Positions 6,633 to 11,940 of a stretch of 11,940 bases of DNA are shown one piece after another. A model generated the notes under the pieces. That model saw only the letters and a program-made list of their open reading frames with translations, was not told the origin of the DNA and searched no databases. Both the position numbers and the translations under genes were made by a program. Every line of letters starts with the position of its first letter. Positions within the stretch are counted from its first letter, which is position 1. Source of the stretch: Nitrososphaerales archaeon TH5896 (GTDB taxonomy: Archaea > Thermoproteota > Nitrososphaeria > Nitrososphaerales > Nitrososphaeraceae); NCBI GenBank assembly GCA_014523625.1, contig JAATVP010000209.1:1-11940 (forward strand), written 5' to 3'.

Positions 6633-7694
6633 GTGCTTGTTGACAATTTTGGTAGAATTGCAAAGAAACTAAGGATCTCAGTGACAGACAAGTGCAATAT
6701 GCGTTGCATGTATTGCATGCCGAGAGGAAAGGTTAGTTGGTTAAATGAGCATGACGTATTAAATTATAATGAAATTGCGAGACTTGTTACTATTCTAGCG
6801 GATCTTGGCATAGATCGAATAAGACTGACAGGAGGGGAACCCCTCCTAAGACCAGATTTACAGAACCTCATAGTCGCTTTGACCAAGATAGAAGGCATTA
6901 AATCAATTAGCATGACAACGAATGGTATCCTATTTGGAGAAAAAGCCAGAGCGTTTAAAGCTGCTGGACTTGAAGGAGTAAATGTAAGTCTCGATACCTT
7001 TAAACCAGCAAGATTCAAAGAGATAACTGGAGTAAATAGATTAGACACAGTAATTGAAGCAATTAATGCTGCTGAAGAAGTCGGTTTAAGTGTAAAAATT
7101 AACACCGTTGTAATAAGAGGGTGGAATGACGATGAAATTGTTGATTTTGCTAATTATGCACGGGATACTGGCCACGTAGTACGCTTTATAGAATTTATGC
7201 CATTAGATGGAAGCGGAATTTGGCGGTCAAATTTGGTTTATACTAAAAGAGAGATGATCGAACTGATAAATAGAAGCCTGGGCGGACTTGTGCCTTTAGA
7301 TAATTTCTCAAAATGCGATCTCAACGATACCAATGATATGAACTACAAAAATAATTCAATTAAGCATGAAAACCAAATCAACAAATCCGATCCTGCAACA
7401 CTCTTTTCATTTTGTGATGGAAGGGGTACAATCGGATTTATCCCGTCAATGACTGAGCCTTTCTGCTCTAGCTGCGATAGAATGCGGCTAACATCAGATG
7501 GCAGATTGTTAACATGTCTTTTTGAAAACCCGGGATATGATCTTAGAAATATGCTTAGAAGCGGCAAGCCAAATTATTATATTAAGAGAAAGATTTCAGA
7601 AAATGTGATGAAAAAGCCCGAGGGAATAATCAAGATCATTAGGACAAACGCATTAAAATCTTCTTTGAATTTGATGCATACAATAGGTGGATAA
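6633..7694 (+). CDS. moaA: GTP 3',8-cyclase MoaA (molybdopterin biosynthesis)
   Basis: 353 residues. This radical SAM enzyme performs the first step of molybdenum cofactor synthesis, converting GTP to (8S)-3',8-cyclo-7,8-dihydroguanosine 5'-triphosphate. The SAM-binding cluster is C21-x3-C25-x2-C28 (CNMRCMYC), followed by the GGEP motif (67-70). The second [4Fe-4S] cluster is C278-x2-C281-x13-C295 (CSSC...LLTC). The chain ends in the essential Gly-Gly (MHTIGG). An Asn-rich low-complexity insert lies at about 225-252. The GTG at 6633 is chosen because LVDNFGR...LRISVTDKC matches the normal start of MoaA, but no ribosome site or TATA box precedes it, and the frame is open upstream. It follows the MOSC gene by 145 bases, probably in one transcript. 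The partner moaC is not in the window. Confidence 0.95.
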   Translation: MLVDNFGRIAKKLRISVTDKCNMRCMYCMPRGKVSWLNEHDVLNYNEIARLVTILADLGIDRIRLTGGEPLLRPDLQNLIVALTKIEGIKSISMTTNGILFGEKARAFKAAGLEGVNVSLDTFKPARFKEITGVNRLDTVIEAINAAEEVGLSVKINTVVIRGWNDDEIVDFANYARDTGHVVRFIEFMPLDGSGIWRSNLVYTKREMIELINRSLGGLVPLDNFSKCDLNDTNDMNYKNNSIKHENQINKSDPATLFSFCDGRGTIGFIPSMTEPFCSSCDRMRLTSDGRLLTCLFENPGYDLRNMLRSGKPNYYIKRKISENVMKKPEGIIKIIRTNALKSSLNLMHTIGG

Positions 7695-7771
7695 CATTCG
7701 TACACTCAGGTTCGATTGACATTTGCAATATGACCTCAAAGAGATAGTATTTATCCCTCCTAAGTATCAGA

Positions 7772-7777
7772 TTTTTT
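7772..7777 (+). terminator. T-tract after moaA
   Basis: Six consecutive T, 78 bases beyond the moaA stop and before the convergent gene. It is a plausible archaeal terminator of the MOSC-moaA transcript; no strong hairpin is seen. Confidence 0.35.
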
Positions 7778-7803
7778 AATAGCTCGTATGCAACAATGAA
7801 TTC

Positions 7804-8118
7804 CTAGTTCTGCGAATGGAATGAAATATTAGATTTCTCTATTCTTCCAGTGCGCCTACTCAGCATTTTAAATGAATCTAATGCATCGATTTCGATGACT
7901 CCTGGTAGATGTTGAATGTTTTGAACATAGTTGTTTAATACATAGAGATCTTGCAATCTTACTTCTATTCTGATGTCACTTTCCTTCAGATCGTCTGACG
8001 GAGATCTGTTGATCACTTGTACGAGACCCGCCAATTGTTTTTCAGTCTCCTGATTCAAAGGATATCTTCCAGATTGAATGGAATCTTCAATCATCTTACA
8101 TAGTTCAGATATTTTCAA
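7804..8118 (-). CDS. Unrecognised 104-residue soluble protein
   Basis: 104 residues with no signal peptide, membrane helix or cysteine pair (one Cys, C7). The N-terminal 40 residues look helical and amphipathic. After an acidic link, the segment about 48-80 (IRIEVRLQDLYVLNNYVQN...LPGVIEIDAL) suggests beta-alpha-beta, such as a small ligand-binding or dimerisation fold; this is only a guess. I do not recognise the family. The TTG at 8118 is the start: an in-frame TGA lies two codons upstream, and an AATAAAATTAG box is centred about 29 bases before it. It converges on moaA. Confidence 0.65.
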   Translation of the reverse strand: MKISELCKMIEDSIQSGRYPLNQETEKQLAGLVQVINRSPSDDLKESDIRIEVRLQDLYVLNNYVQNIQHLPGVIEIDALDSFKMLSRRTGRIEKSNISFHSQN

Positions 8119-8140
8119 TTGTCATACGGATAGTTCATAT

Positions 8141-8152
8141 CTAATTTTATTG
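8141..8152 (-). promoter_or_regulatory. TATA box of the 104-residue protein gene
   Basis: CAATAAAATTAG on the minus strand is centred about 29 bases before the TTG at 8118, supporting that unusual start codon and a leaderless message. Confidence 0.5.
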
Positions 8153-8159
8153 TATTTGA

Positions 8160-8303
8160 AGGAATGACGCACTAGGAGACCCACTATCTCCAACTATCAT
8201 TGAAAATGGAGAGTTATTAGTTTATGTTTGCGATTTTGTACCTCCAAATCCTAAATATGAAATATCGACAAGTTTCGACTCTCGTCTCATAGGAAAAAAA
8301 TGA
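8160..8303 (+). pseudogene. Start-less open frame, probable gene relic
   Basis: A 47-codon frame between two in-frame stops, with no ATG, GTG or TTG at its beginning. The translation is strikingly protein-like, with beta-strand-forming and turn segments (TIIENGELLVYVCDFVPP) and a basic end (IGKK). It could be the 3' end of a gene whose front has been lost or frameshifted; in the preceding frame a short stretch (FIVFEGM) runs into it. I do not recognise the family. It overlaps nothing else except the spacing between two promoters. Confidence 0.3.
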
Positions 8304-8440
8304 CATGATTCTATGACTAGTCGAAACAAATACTAATTCTAGCCTTACTGTTTCTTGCACATCAAATATTGTAATAAATCATCTAAAATTAGCTTCAGCC
8401 GTATTACTTAAAATATATTGCATATTCAATCTACTTTAAT

Positions 8441-8447
8441 GTATAAC
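8441..8447 (+). promoter_or_regulatory. TATA box of the small zinc-finger-like gene
   Basis: GTATAAC is centred about 24 bases before the TTG at 8468. The spacing supports a leaderless message starting at that TTG. Confidence 0.4.
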
Positions 8448-8467
8448 AATTCTCTTTAGCTTCTACT

Positions 8468-8671
8468 TTGGTACTCAAAGATCTGATTCTTCCGCTAATT
8501 ATTAACCCTAACGAAAAAATAAGTCGAATTCTCAGAATAATTGAAACTGAGCAGAATGGACTTTGCTTCTCTTGTGGAGGGCCCATCACAAATAATCGTG
8601 CTGTAGTAAGCAGTGGACGTTCTAGGCATTACTATCACAAATTCTCTGCGATTAAACATAATATTATTTAG
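8468..8671 (+). CDS. Small zinc-finger-like protein with one ligand replaced
   Basis: 67 residues. The N-terminal 30 residues form a hydrophobic/charged helix-like region. The core has C33-x2-C36-G-G-P-I, then VVSSGRSRHYYH (46-57) and the tail. Small archaeal zinc ribbons of this layout normally follow YYH with xCA to complete the metal site; here the place of that Cys is S60 (TCT, one base from TGT). This reading rests on my memory of the layout, not on an alignment. If right, the site has two Cys and one or two His (H54, H57) left, and the protein may bind zinc weakly or be decaying. The TTG start has a TATA-like box 24 bases upstream, and a T6 tract follows at 8702. Confidence 0.6.
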   Translation: MVLKDLILPLIINPNEKISRILRIIETEQNGLCFSCGGPITNNRAVVSSGRSRHYYHKFSAIKHNII

Positions 8672-8701
8672 CTGCCCGAGACTAGAATATGGTTAATAGA
8701 A

Positions 8702-8707
8702 TTTTTT
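8702..8707 (+). terminator. T-tract after the small zinc-finger-like gene
   Basis: Six consecutive T, 31 bases past the stop at 8671, consistent with a U-tract archaeal terminator. Confidence 0.35.
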
Positions 8708-8745
8708 AATGTACATAATATTGCTAAATGATCGTATTAAGTTGG

Positions 8746-8755
8746 CATTAAATTG
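8746..8755 (+). promoter_or_regulatory. Possible TATA box of the DUF1326 gene
   Basis: CATTAAATTG is centred about 24 bases before the ATG at 8774. It is a weak match but is at the spacing seen for other genes here. Confidence 0.3.
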
Positions 8756-8773
8756 AATTAGAAAAAGAAATTT

Positions 8774-9487
8774 ATGCAGCGAGCAATTAATAATGTAGAT
8801 AAAATCTTATATTCTTCGTGGTATTACAAATCTGCTATGCCCTCTGCAGCCACTTATCAATCTGAATCGAGCTTATCGTCTTCTTCCTGGAAAATTGAGG
8901 GTGATTATTTTGAAGGTTGCAATTGTGATGTAATTTGTCCTTGTATATTTATGGCGGATCCTGATGAGGGCTTTTGTGATGTAATTCCTGCATGGCATAT
9001 CAATAGAGGAACTTTTGATAATATTATTTTAGATGACCTGAATGTAGTAGCTTTTTTTCATGCCCCTGGAAATATGCTGACTGGGCCGAAGTGGAAAGTT
9101 GTAATGTATATTGACCAACGGGCAACAGCAGAACAGTTGGATGCCATTACTAAAATTTACTCCGGACAATCTGGCGGCTTCTTTGAAGCAGCGAAAAATC
9201 TATTCGGAGAAATATTAGGTATCAAACAATCTGCGATTGAGTTCGGCGTCGAAGGAAGGCGCAGATCGTTGCGAATTAATGATTCATTAGAATTAGATAT
9301 AGAAGGTATCAAAGGAGCAGACCAGAGTAGAGAAGCTCTTATTATCAATCCAGCATTTTCTGCCGTGCCTGATAGTGACTTGGTGGTAGCACGCTCAACT
9401 AAAAACATCTACAGTGATTTTGGATTCAAATGGAATAATTCAGGAAAGAACGGCTTTTACTGCAAATTCAAATATTCATCATCTTAG
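8774..9487 (+). CDS. DUF1326 domain protein
   Basis: 237 residues. After about 38 Ser-rich residues that do not look like a signal peptide, the DUF1326 domain runs from W39 to the end. It begins WKIEGDYFEGCNCDVICPC, with C49, C51, C55 and C57, and C68 follows soon after. The end, SDFGFKWNNSGKNGFYCKF, is the usual C-terminal signature, so the domain is complete. The clustered cysteines suggest metal binding or redox chemistry, but the biochemical role of this family is not established. In many genomes a DUF2182 membrane protein is next to it; none is visible here. Met22 is a possible alternative start. The ATG at 8774 has a weak TATA-like box 24 bases upstream. Confidence 0.9.
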   Translation: MQRAINNVDKILYSSWYYKSAMPSAATYQSESSLSSSSWKIEGDYFEGCNCDVICPCIFMADPDEGFCDVIPAWHINRGTFDNIILDDLNVVAFFHAPGNMLTGPKWKVVMYIDQRATAEQLDAITKIYSGQSGGFFEAAKNLFGEILGIKQSAIEFGVEGRRRSLRINDSLELDIEGIKGADQSREALIINPAFSAVPDSDLVVARSTKNIYSDFGFKWNNSGKNGFYCKFKYSSS

Positions 9488-9799
9488 CGCGTCCAACTTC
9501 GCTATTGATTGGTTGACCCATGGGGTTCTAATGAACCAGATCAATGAATGTGATGATTGGCAGAACGAAAAACTAAGAAGATTCAGGATTGGAAACGGAC
9601 TTAATATCGATCACTTGGACCGATCTGAAAAGCATTGTTTTGCAATCCAGTTGGAAATTAGCTTCTGCCAAACAATTTTGTAAAGATACCAGTTGACTCA
9701 AGTTTGGTATTTAAAGAAATTAATTAAGATAGATAAGTAGCAGCAGCCCTGTACTAGTACTGATTCGGCTAGCTCCCAACGCTTACTTGATTTGAATGA
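9488..9799. other. Region downstream of the DUF1326 gene
   Basis: A frame at 9414-9683 (plus) overlaps the end of the DUF1326 gene and extends past it, but it has no recognisable domain or promoter and I treat it as chance. There is no strong terminator; short T-runs occur near 9676. I see nothing else to name. Confidence 0.4.
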
Positions 9800-9940
9800 T
9801 TAGCCTCGCAAACTGTCTTGGCTAAATTCAGGTGAACCGTACTCACGGACTTTAGACTTTCGGTCGTGTGTTTGTTTATGTATTTCAAGGCGTCGTTTTT
9901 CTTCAAATACACTGCCACATTTGCTACACTTGAAAACCAT
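9800..9940 (-). CDS. 46-residue single C2H2 zinc-finger protein
   Basis: An ATG frame of 46 codons ending in TAA. The N-terminal half is a textbook C2H2 finger: C5-x2-C8-x12-H21-x3-H25, with the structural F12 and L18 at the canonical positions (FKCSKCGSVFEEKRRLEIH). The C-terminal 20 residues are polar and basic. Such a finger folds around one zinc ion and commonly contacts DNA, RNA or protein; the partner is unknown. A TATA box (9965-9973, ATGTATATC on the minus strand) lies 29 bases before the ATG, as in the other leaderless genes here. Single-finger proteins of this kind are known in archaea, and this one is easily missed because of its size. It stands alone, convergent with the DUF1326 gene. 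Confidence 0.8.
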   Translation of the reverse strand: MVFKCSKCGSVFEEKRRLEIHKQTHDRKSKVREYGSPEFSQDSLRG

Positions 9941-9964
9941 TCATCTTTATACGTGATGGAAAGA

Positions 9965-9973
9965 GATATACAT
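9965..9973 (-). promoter_or_regulatory. TATA box of the C2H2 zinc-finger gene
   Basis: ATGTATATC on the minus strand is centred about 29 bases before the ATG at 9940, which supports both the start and the reality of this very small gene. Confidence 0.5.
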
Positions 9974-10025
9974 TTATCGGATTGATATTCAGCATACTAT
10001 CTTTATTATTGTCCACAAATCGTAG

Positions 10026-10145
10026 GTCAACTATTGCTCTATCAGTGAGTACTTAAAAAGCGGTGACAGCTATGACTATACGAACAAATACTGTATCAGC
10101 TGCAAGAATGGCTTCCAAAACCAAACATGTTCAATGACCACATAG
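10026..10145 (+). pseudogene. Start-less frame with CxxC and extra Cys
   Basis: Thirty-nine codons between two in-frame TAG codons, without ATG, GTG or TTG in the coding position. The translation has four cysteines, C4, C23-x2-C26 and C36 (KYCISCKNGFQNQTC), in a polar context resembling a small zinc-binding protein. It may be the relic of one of the tiny Cys-pair proteins common in this window, or a chance frame. No family is recognised. Confidence 0.22.
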
Positions 10146-10212
10146 GAAATGGGTTAACCAACACCAATACCATATAAGAATTACGAGCAACAGCCTTGAT
10201 TGACAAAATTAA

Positions 10213-10380
10213 AAGTCTAATTTTATAAAATTTGTTCATCTTTCTACATTCTATCATCTAATTGTTCTTTTTACTGATGCGGGCCGATATTGGTCTGAAA
10301 TATGGTGTTTGAAGACTTCTGTGATGAGAATATTCGGCGAGTATATCCAGGGTTACGACACGAAAAAGATTCACAATTAA
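10213..10380 (+). pseudogene. Start-less frame, weakly transposase-like
   Basis: Fifty-five open codons with no ATG before the middle of the frame. It contains LIVLFTDAGRYWSEIW, which recalls the strand and first part of a DDE-transposase catalytic region (TDxGxW), but the following residues do not continue the match and no terminal inverted repeats were found. In an adjacent frame another protein-like stretch covers 10302-10418, as expected of a frameshifted relic. The opposite-strand frame at 10258-10449 appears to be a shadow. The transposase idea is a guess. Confidence 0.18.
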
Positions 10381-10581
10381 AAGGCAACTATGCAATAAAT
10401 ATTTATCAATTGCCGTAGCCAATACATGGTTTCCAATAATTAATAGCAATGTCTATAGATCAGCTAACCTGTATCTTTGCATCTTAAATTTACCTATCAG
10501 CTTTGATTTCATTCTGAATCTAGTTGCTTTCGAATCATTTACGACTGAATTAGAATTAGAAGTAATAGTTTCAAAAATAAG

Positions 10582-10615
10582 AAAAAAACAAATATTATAT
10601 CGAGGGCCTTCGCCC
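10582..10615 (-). terminator. Hairpin plus T-tract terminator of the cupin gene
   Basis: On the minus strand, GGGC-GAAG-GCCC (10615 to 10604) begins seven bases after the cupin stop codon and is followed, after an AT-rich spacer, by seven consecutive T (10588 to 10582). It is the best terminator in the window, resembling an intrinsic one, although archaea need mainly the U-tract. Confidence 0.6.
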
Positions 10616-10622
10616 AGTTGGT

Positions 10623-10982
10623 TCAACTCTTGGCGTATTCTTTTAGCCCTGTAAAATCAATACCAACAACAGGTTCATCTCCTACAACCCAAGCATTGTG
10701 TCCAGGTGGAATTACAGCAGCATCGCCAGGACCAAATTCTTCTTCTGCACCGTCGTCCATAACTACCTTAATTCTACCAGAAATAATGTACTGAGTATGC
10801 GGTGCTTGACAGCTATATGTTTTTACAATTGGTTTCACACATTTTTCCCAGCTCCAGCCTGGTTCCAATACGGCTCGACCGATTGTAACATCACCAAGGT
10901 TTGCCAGCTCAATCTTGCCTTTCTCAAACGTTCGTGTTTCATCTGGTGAAGAATCTAGACTCTTTTTCTGTATTTTTGCCAT
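10623..10982 (-). CDS. Single-domain cupin protein
   Basis: 119 residues forming one cupin beta-barrel. The first motif region is PGWSWEKCVKP...CQAPHTQYIISGRIKVVMDDG, with H62 and Q64 as likely ligand-side residues. The second is FGPGDAAVIPPGHNAWVVG, with H95. Two cysteines, C48 and C58, flank the barrel entrance. The pattern HTQYIISG differs from the classical HxH motif, so metal binding, if any, uses fewer histidines. Cupins of this small type may be enzymes or ligand sensors; the substrate is unknown. The ATG at 10982 is supported by a TTATAA box about 30 bases upstream, and a hairpin/T-tract terminator follows the stop, so it is a single-gene transcript. Confidence 0.88.
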   Translation of the reverse strand: MAKIQKKSLDSSPDETRTFEKGKIELANLGDVTIGRAVLEPGWSWEKCVKPIVKTYSCQAPHTQYIISGRIKVVMDDGAEEEFGPGDAAVIPPGHNAWVVGDEPVVGIDFTGLKEYAKS

Positions 10983-11008
10983 TAGATCTCATATTTGATA
11001 GCGTCTTC

Positions 11009-11014
11009 TTATAA
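11009..11014 (-). promoter_or_regulatory. TATA box of the cupin gene
   Basis: TTATAA on the minus strand is centred about 30 bases before the ATG at 10982, consistent with a leaderless or nearly leaderless transcript. Confidence 0.5.
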
Positions 11015-11083
11015 TGATAGCGATTATCTGAGCACTGTTTTATGCCTTCCCATTGATCATAGTTTCTTCCACTAACCACGTCT

Positions 11084-11113
11084 CGAATTTGCAATTCGTT
11101 AGTTCGTGCACGA
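11084..11113. repeat. Two adjacent palindromes
   Basis: CGAATT-tgc-AATTCG (11084-11098) is followed six bases later by the perfect 10-bp palindrome TCGTGCACGA (11104-11113). Together they might be operator sites or a structured RNA; they lie about 100 bases upstream of the cupin gene. Confidence 0.35.
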
Positions 11114-11155
11114 CTTACTGAGCTGAGTTAGAATATTAAAAAGAAAGATAAATCA

Positions 11156-11166
11156 GTCGGACCGAC
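11156..11166. repeat. Inverted repeat GTCGG-A-CCGAC
   Basis: A perfect five-base inverted repeat with a one-base centre, extended imperfectly by ATC/GAT on the flanks. The spacing is too tight for an RNA hairpin without unpairing the centre, so a dimeric protein-binding site is the more natural reading. Confidence 0.3.
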
Positions 11167-11395
11167 GATTGAACTCTGGCAAGAGATATCTCATTGAACC
11201 TTTTGAACGCCTAAGATCAGTATGAAATCATCTAATGGGCATGGACCGAGTGTAACGAAAAAACGGCGAAGCTTATTGTTGACCAATCATTGAGTTGGCA
11301 CGATTGAAACCGGTAGGCAGAATAAGTGAAAATGGGCAGCAGTAATTTTCAAATTTACTGCTAAAGTGACAACAATCATCACAACAATATCATTG

Positions 11396-11839
11396 CTATG
11401 GAAATGGAATCACTGTAGATTCATCTCCTGAATCATCTTCGTTATTCTCGTCAGAATCTTTATTATTCATCACTCCTTCGCTCTGTTCATCGTTATCAGA
11501 ATTGATTTCAACATTATTTTTAACATCTTCTGAATCAGTAATTTTCACGCTATCATCGCTTTCAACATTGTTGAGATCTTCTCTTGTAGGTGAAATATCT
11601 GGAAGTAATAAAGGCGTTTCTATTTCGTCAGACTGTAAGTCATCCTTGGATTCAGAATTGGATGAAGATGATGATCTGTCACGACAATTAGTCTGATTAG
11701 TCAGATTGACGGTCGGATCACAGGAAATGCTGCTCCCGTAAAGTTGGCTTGGTAAAATCAGGAACGCAATTAAAAAGATCACTGGGAAAACTGATCCAAA
11801 TATTCGCGCCGAACGGTCATTTATGGATCTAAAGCACAA
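11396..11839 (-). CDS. Secreted or membrane-anchored acidic Ser/Asn/Asp-rich protein
   Basis: 147 residues. A basic N-terminus (R4, R9, R12) is followed by a hydrophobic segment at about 13-30 and a short polar stretch, as in a signal peptide or N-terminal anchor. The mature part is intrinsically disordered in appearance: very rich in Asp, Glu, Ser and Asn, with a Ser run at about 56-60. It has two Cys (C40, C52) that could pair outside the cell and two Asn-x-Thr sequons (N45, N48). No enzyme domain is present; a cell-surface role is an inference. The TTG at 11839 is the only start after an in-frame TAG. A weak TATA-like CAAATAAC lies about 33 bases upstream. Confidence 0.7.
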   Translation of the reverse strand: MCFRSINDRSARIFGSVFPVIFLIAFLILPSQLYGSSISCDPTVNLTNQTNCRDRSSSSSNSESKDDLQSDEIETPLLLPDISPTREDLNNVESDDSVKITDSEDVKNNVEINSDNDEQSEGVMNNKDSDENNEDDSGDESTVIPFP

Positions 11840-11915
11840 CGCAATCTATTCAGTTCCAATCATAGAAGTTATTTGTACTTTTTGCGGAAAACTGATTATT
11901 ACTTCACTCTCCTGA
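11823..11915 (+). CDS. Possible 5' part of a small CxxC protein at the right edge
   Basis: An ATG frame of 30 codons contains VICTFCGKLI, a typical first half of a zinc ribbon (C18-x2-C21-G-K), and stops at a TGA at 11913. In the next frame the sequence continues to the window edge with VYVHHYY, which would suit the second half of such a finger after a +1 shift. It overlaps the start of the secreted-protein gene on the other strand. The edge of the window prevents a decision between a real frameshifted gene and chance. Confidence 0.18.
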   Translation: MDLKHNAIYSVPIIEVICTFCGKLIITSLS

Positions 11916-11940
11916 GGTATATGTGCATCATTATTACATA

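Larger units (their letters stand above)
8119..8467. other. Divergent promoter region with a gene relic
   Basis: These 349 bases separate two divergent small genes. The TATA boxes are at 8141-8152 (minus) and 8441-8447 (plus). A start-less protein-like frame occupies 8160-8303. Between 8304 and 8440 I see only AT-rich sequence with a further TATA-like TTAAAATATA at 8408-8417. Confidence 0.4.
9941..10257. other. Intergenic stretch with a Cys-containing relic frame
   Basis: It holds the promoter of the C2H2 finger gene (9965-9973), the start-less Cys-containing frame at 10026-10145 and the beginning of another start-less frame at 10213. A TATA-like TTTATAAAAT lies at about 10222-10231. No complete gene is visible. 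Confidence 0.35.
10983..11395. other. Intergenic region with three close palindromes
   Basis: It contains the cupin promoter and three inverted repeats at 11084-11098, 11104-11113 and 11156-11166. A TATA-like TATTAAAAAG lies at about 11134-11143 on the plus strand. Short frames downstream (for example 23 codons from an ATG near 11222) are too short to call. No gene is visible. Confidence 0.4.

Noticed and set aside
6764..7567. Minus-strand frames inside moaA
   Set aside because: Shadows of moaA.
7705..7725. GGTTCGATT resembling a tRNA T-arm
   Set aside because: No matching acceptor, D or anticodon arms around it; no tRNA cloverleaf was found in the window.
8160..8300. Minus-strand stretch reading VGDSGSPS, recalling the serine-protease GDSGSP motif
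   Set aside because: The frame is short, broken by a stop just upstream, and no other protease segment is present.
9414..9683. 89-codon plus-strand frame overlapping the DUF1326 end
   Set aside because: No domain or promoter; the DUF1326 C-terminal signature is complete in the other frame, so a frameshifted extension is not needed.
10258..10449. 63-codon minus-strand frame
   Set aside because: TTG start, no TATA box, no motif; plus-strand frames across the same bases look more protein-like.

Overview
The window looks like a piece of an ammonia-oxidising thaumarchaeal chromosome, most likely from the Nitrososphaera/Nitrosocosmicus side of the group; this assignment is an inference from style, not from a marker gene. 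The sequence is AT-rich and only about half of it is confidently coding. Genes are mostly single transcription units on both strands. Most have an archaeal TATA-like box centred roughly 24-34 bases before the start codon, which implies leaderless or nearly leaderless mRNAs, and several starts are TTG or GTG. No tRNA, rRNA, CRISPR array or intact insertion sequence was seen.

Layout. The left edge holds the 5' part of a Cys-rich, zinc-ribbon-like protein on the minus strand (1-134). A long gene-poor stretch follows, then a four-helix membrane protein (961-1293), a stand-alone response-regulator receiver (1706-2218, minus) and a nitrilase-superfamily hydrolase (2702-3478, minus). From 3479 to 5190 the sequence is poor in convincing genes: it holds weak or decayed reading frames and a strongly structured element with two hairpins (3864-3962). 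An unrecognised Cys/Trp-containing protein (5191-5628, minus) is divergent from the one clear functional pair in the window: a YiiM-like MOSC protein (5819-6487) followed on the same strand by the molybdopterin-synthesis enzyme MoaA (6633-7694). The reading frame of moaA stays open for 51 codons upstream, back to the very end of the MOSC gene.

The right half carries a 104-residue unknown protein (7804-8118, minus), a small zinc-finger-like protein (8468-8671), a DUF1326 protein (8774-9487), a 46-residue C2H2 zinc-finger protein (9800-9940, minus), a cupin (10623-10982, minus) with a hairpin/T-tract terminator, and a secreted or membrane-anchored acidic Ser/Asn/Asp-rich protein (11396-11839, minus). 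Between them lie start-less open stretches that read like gene relics.

How the genes work together. MOSC and MoaA are plausibly linked through molybdenum cofactor chemistry. The other genes look functionally independent. A recurring theme is tiny proteins with paired cysteines (at 1, 8468 and 9800, with weaker candidates at 10026 and 11823). No complete novel system can be demonstrated; the best leads are the MOSC/MoaA junction, the small Cys-pair proteins, the unrecognised 145-residue family and the structured element near 3.9 kb.
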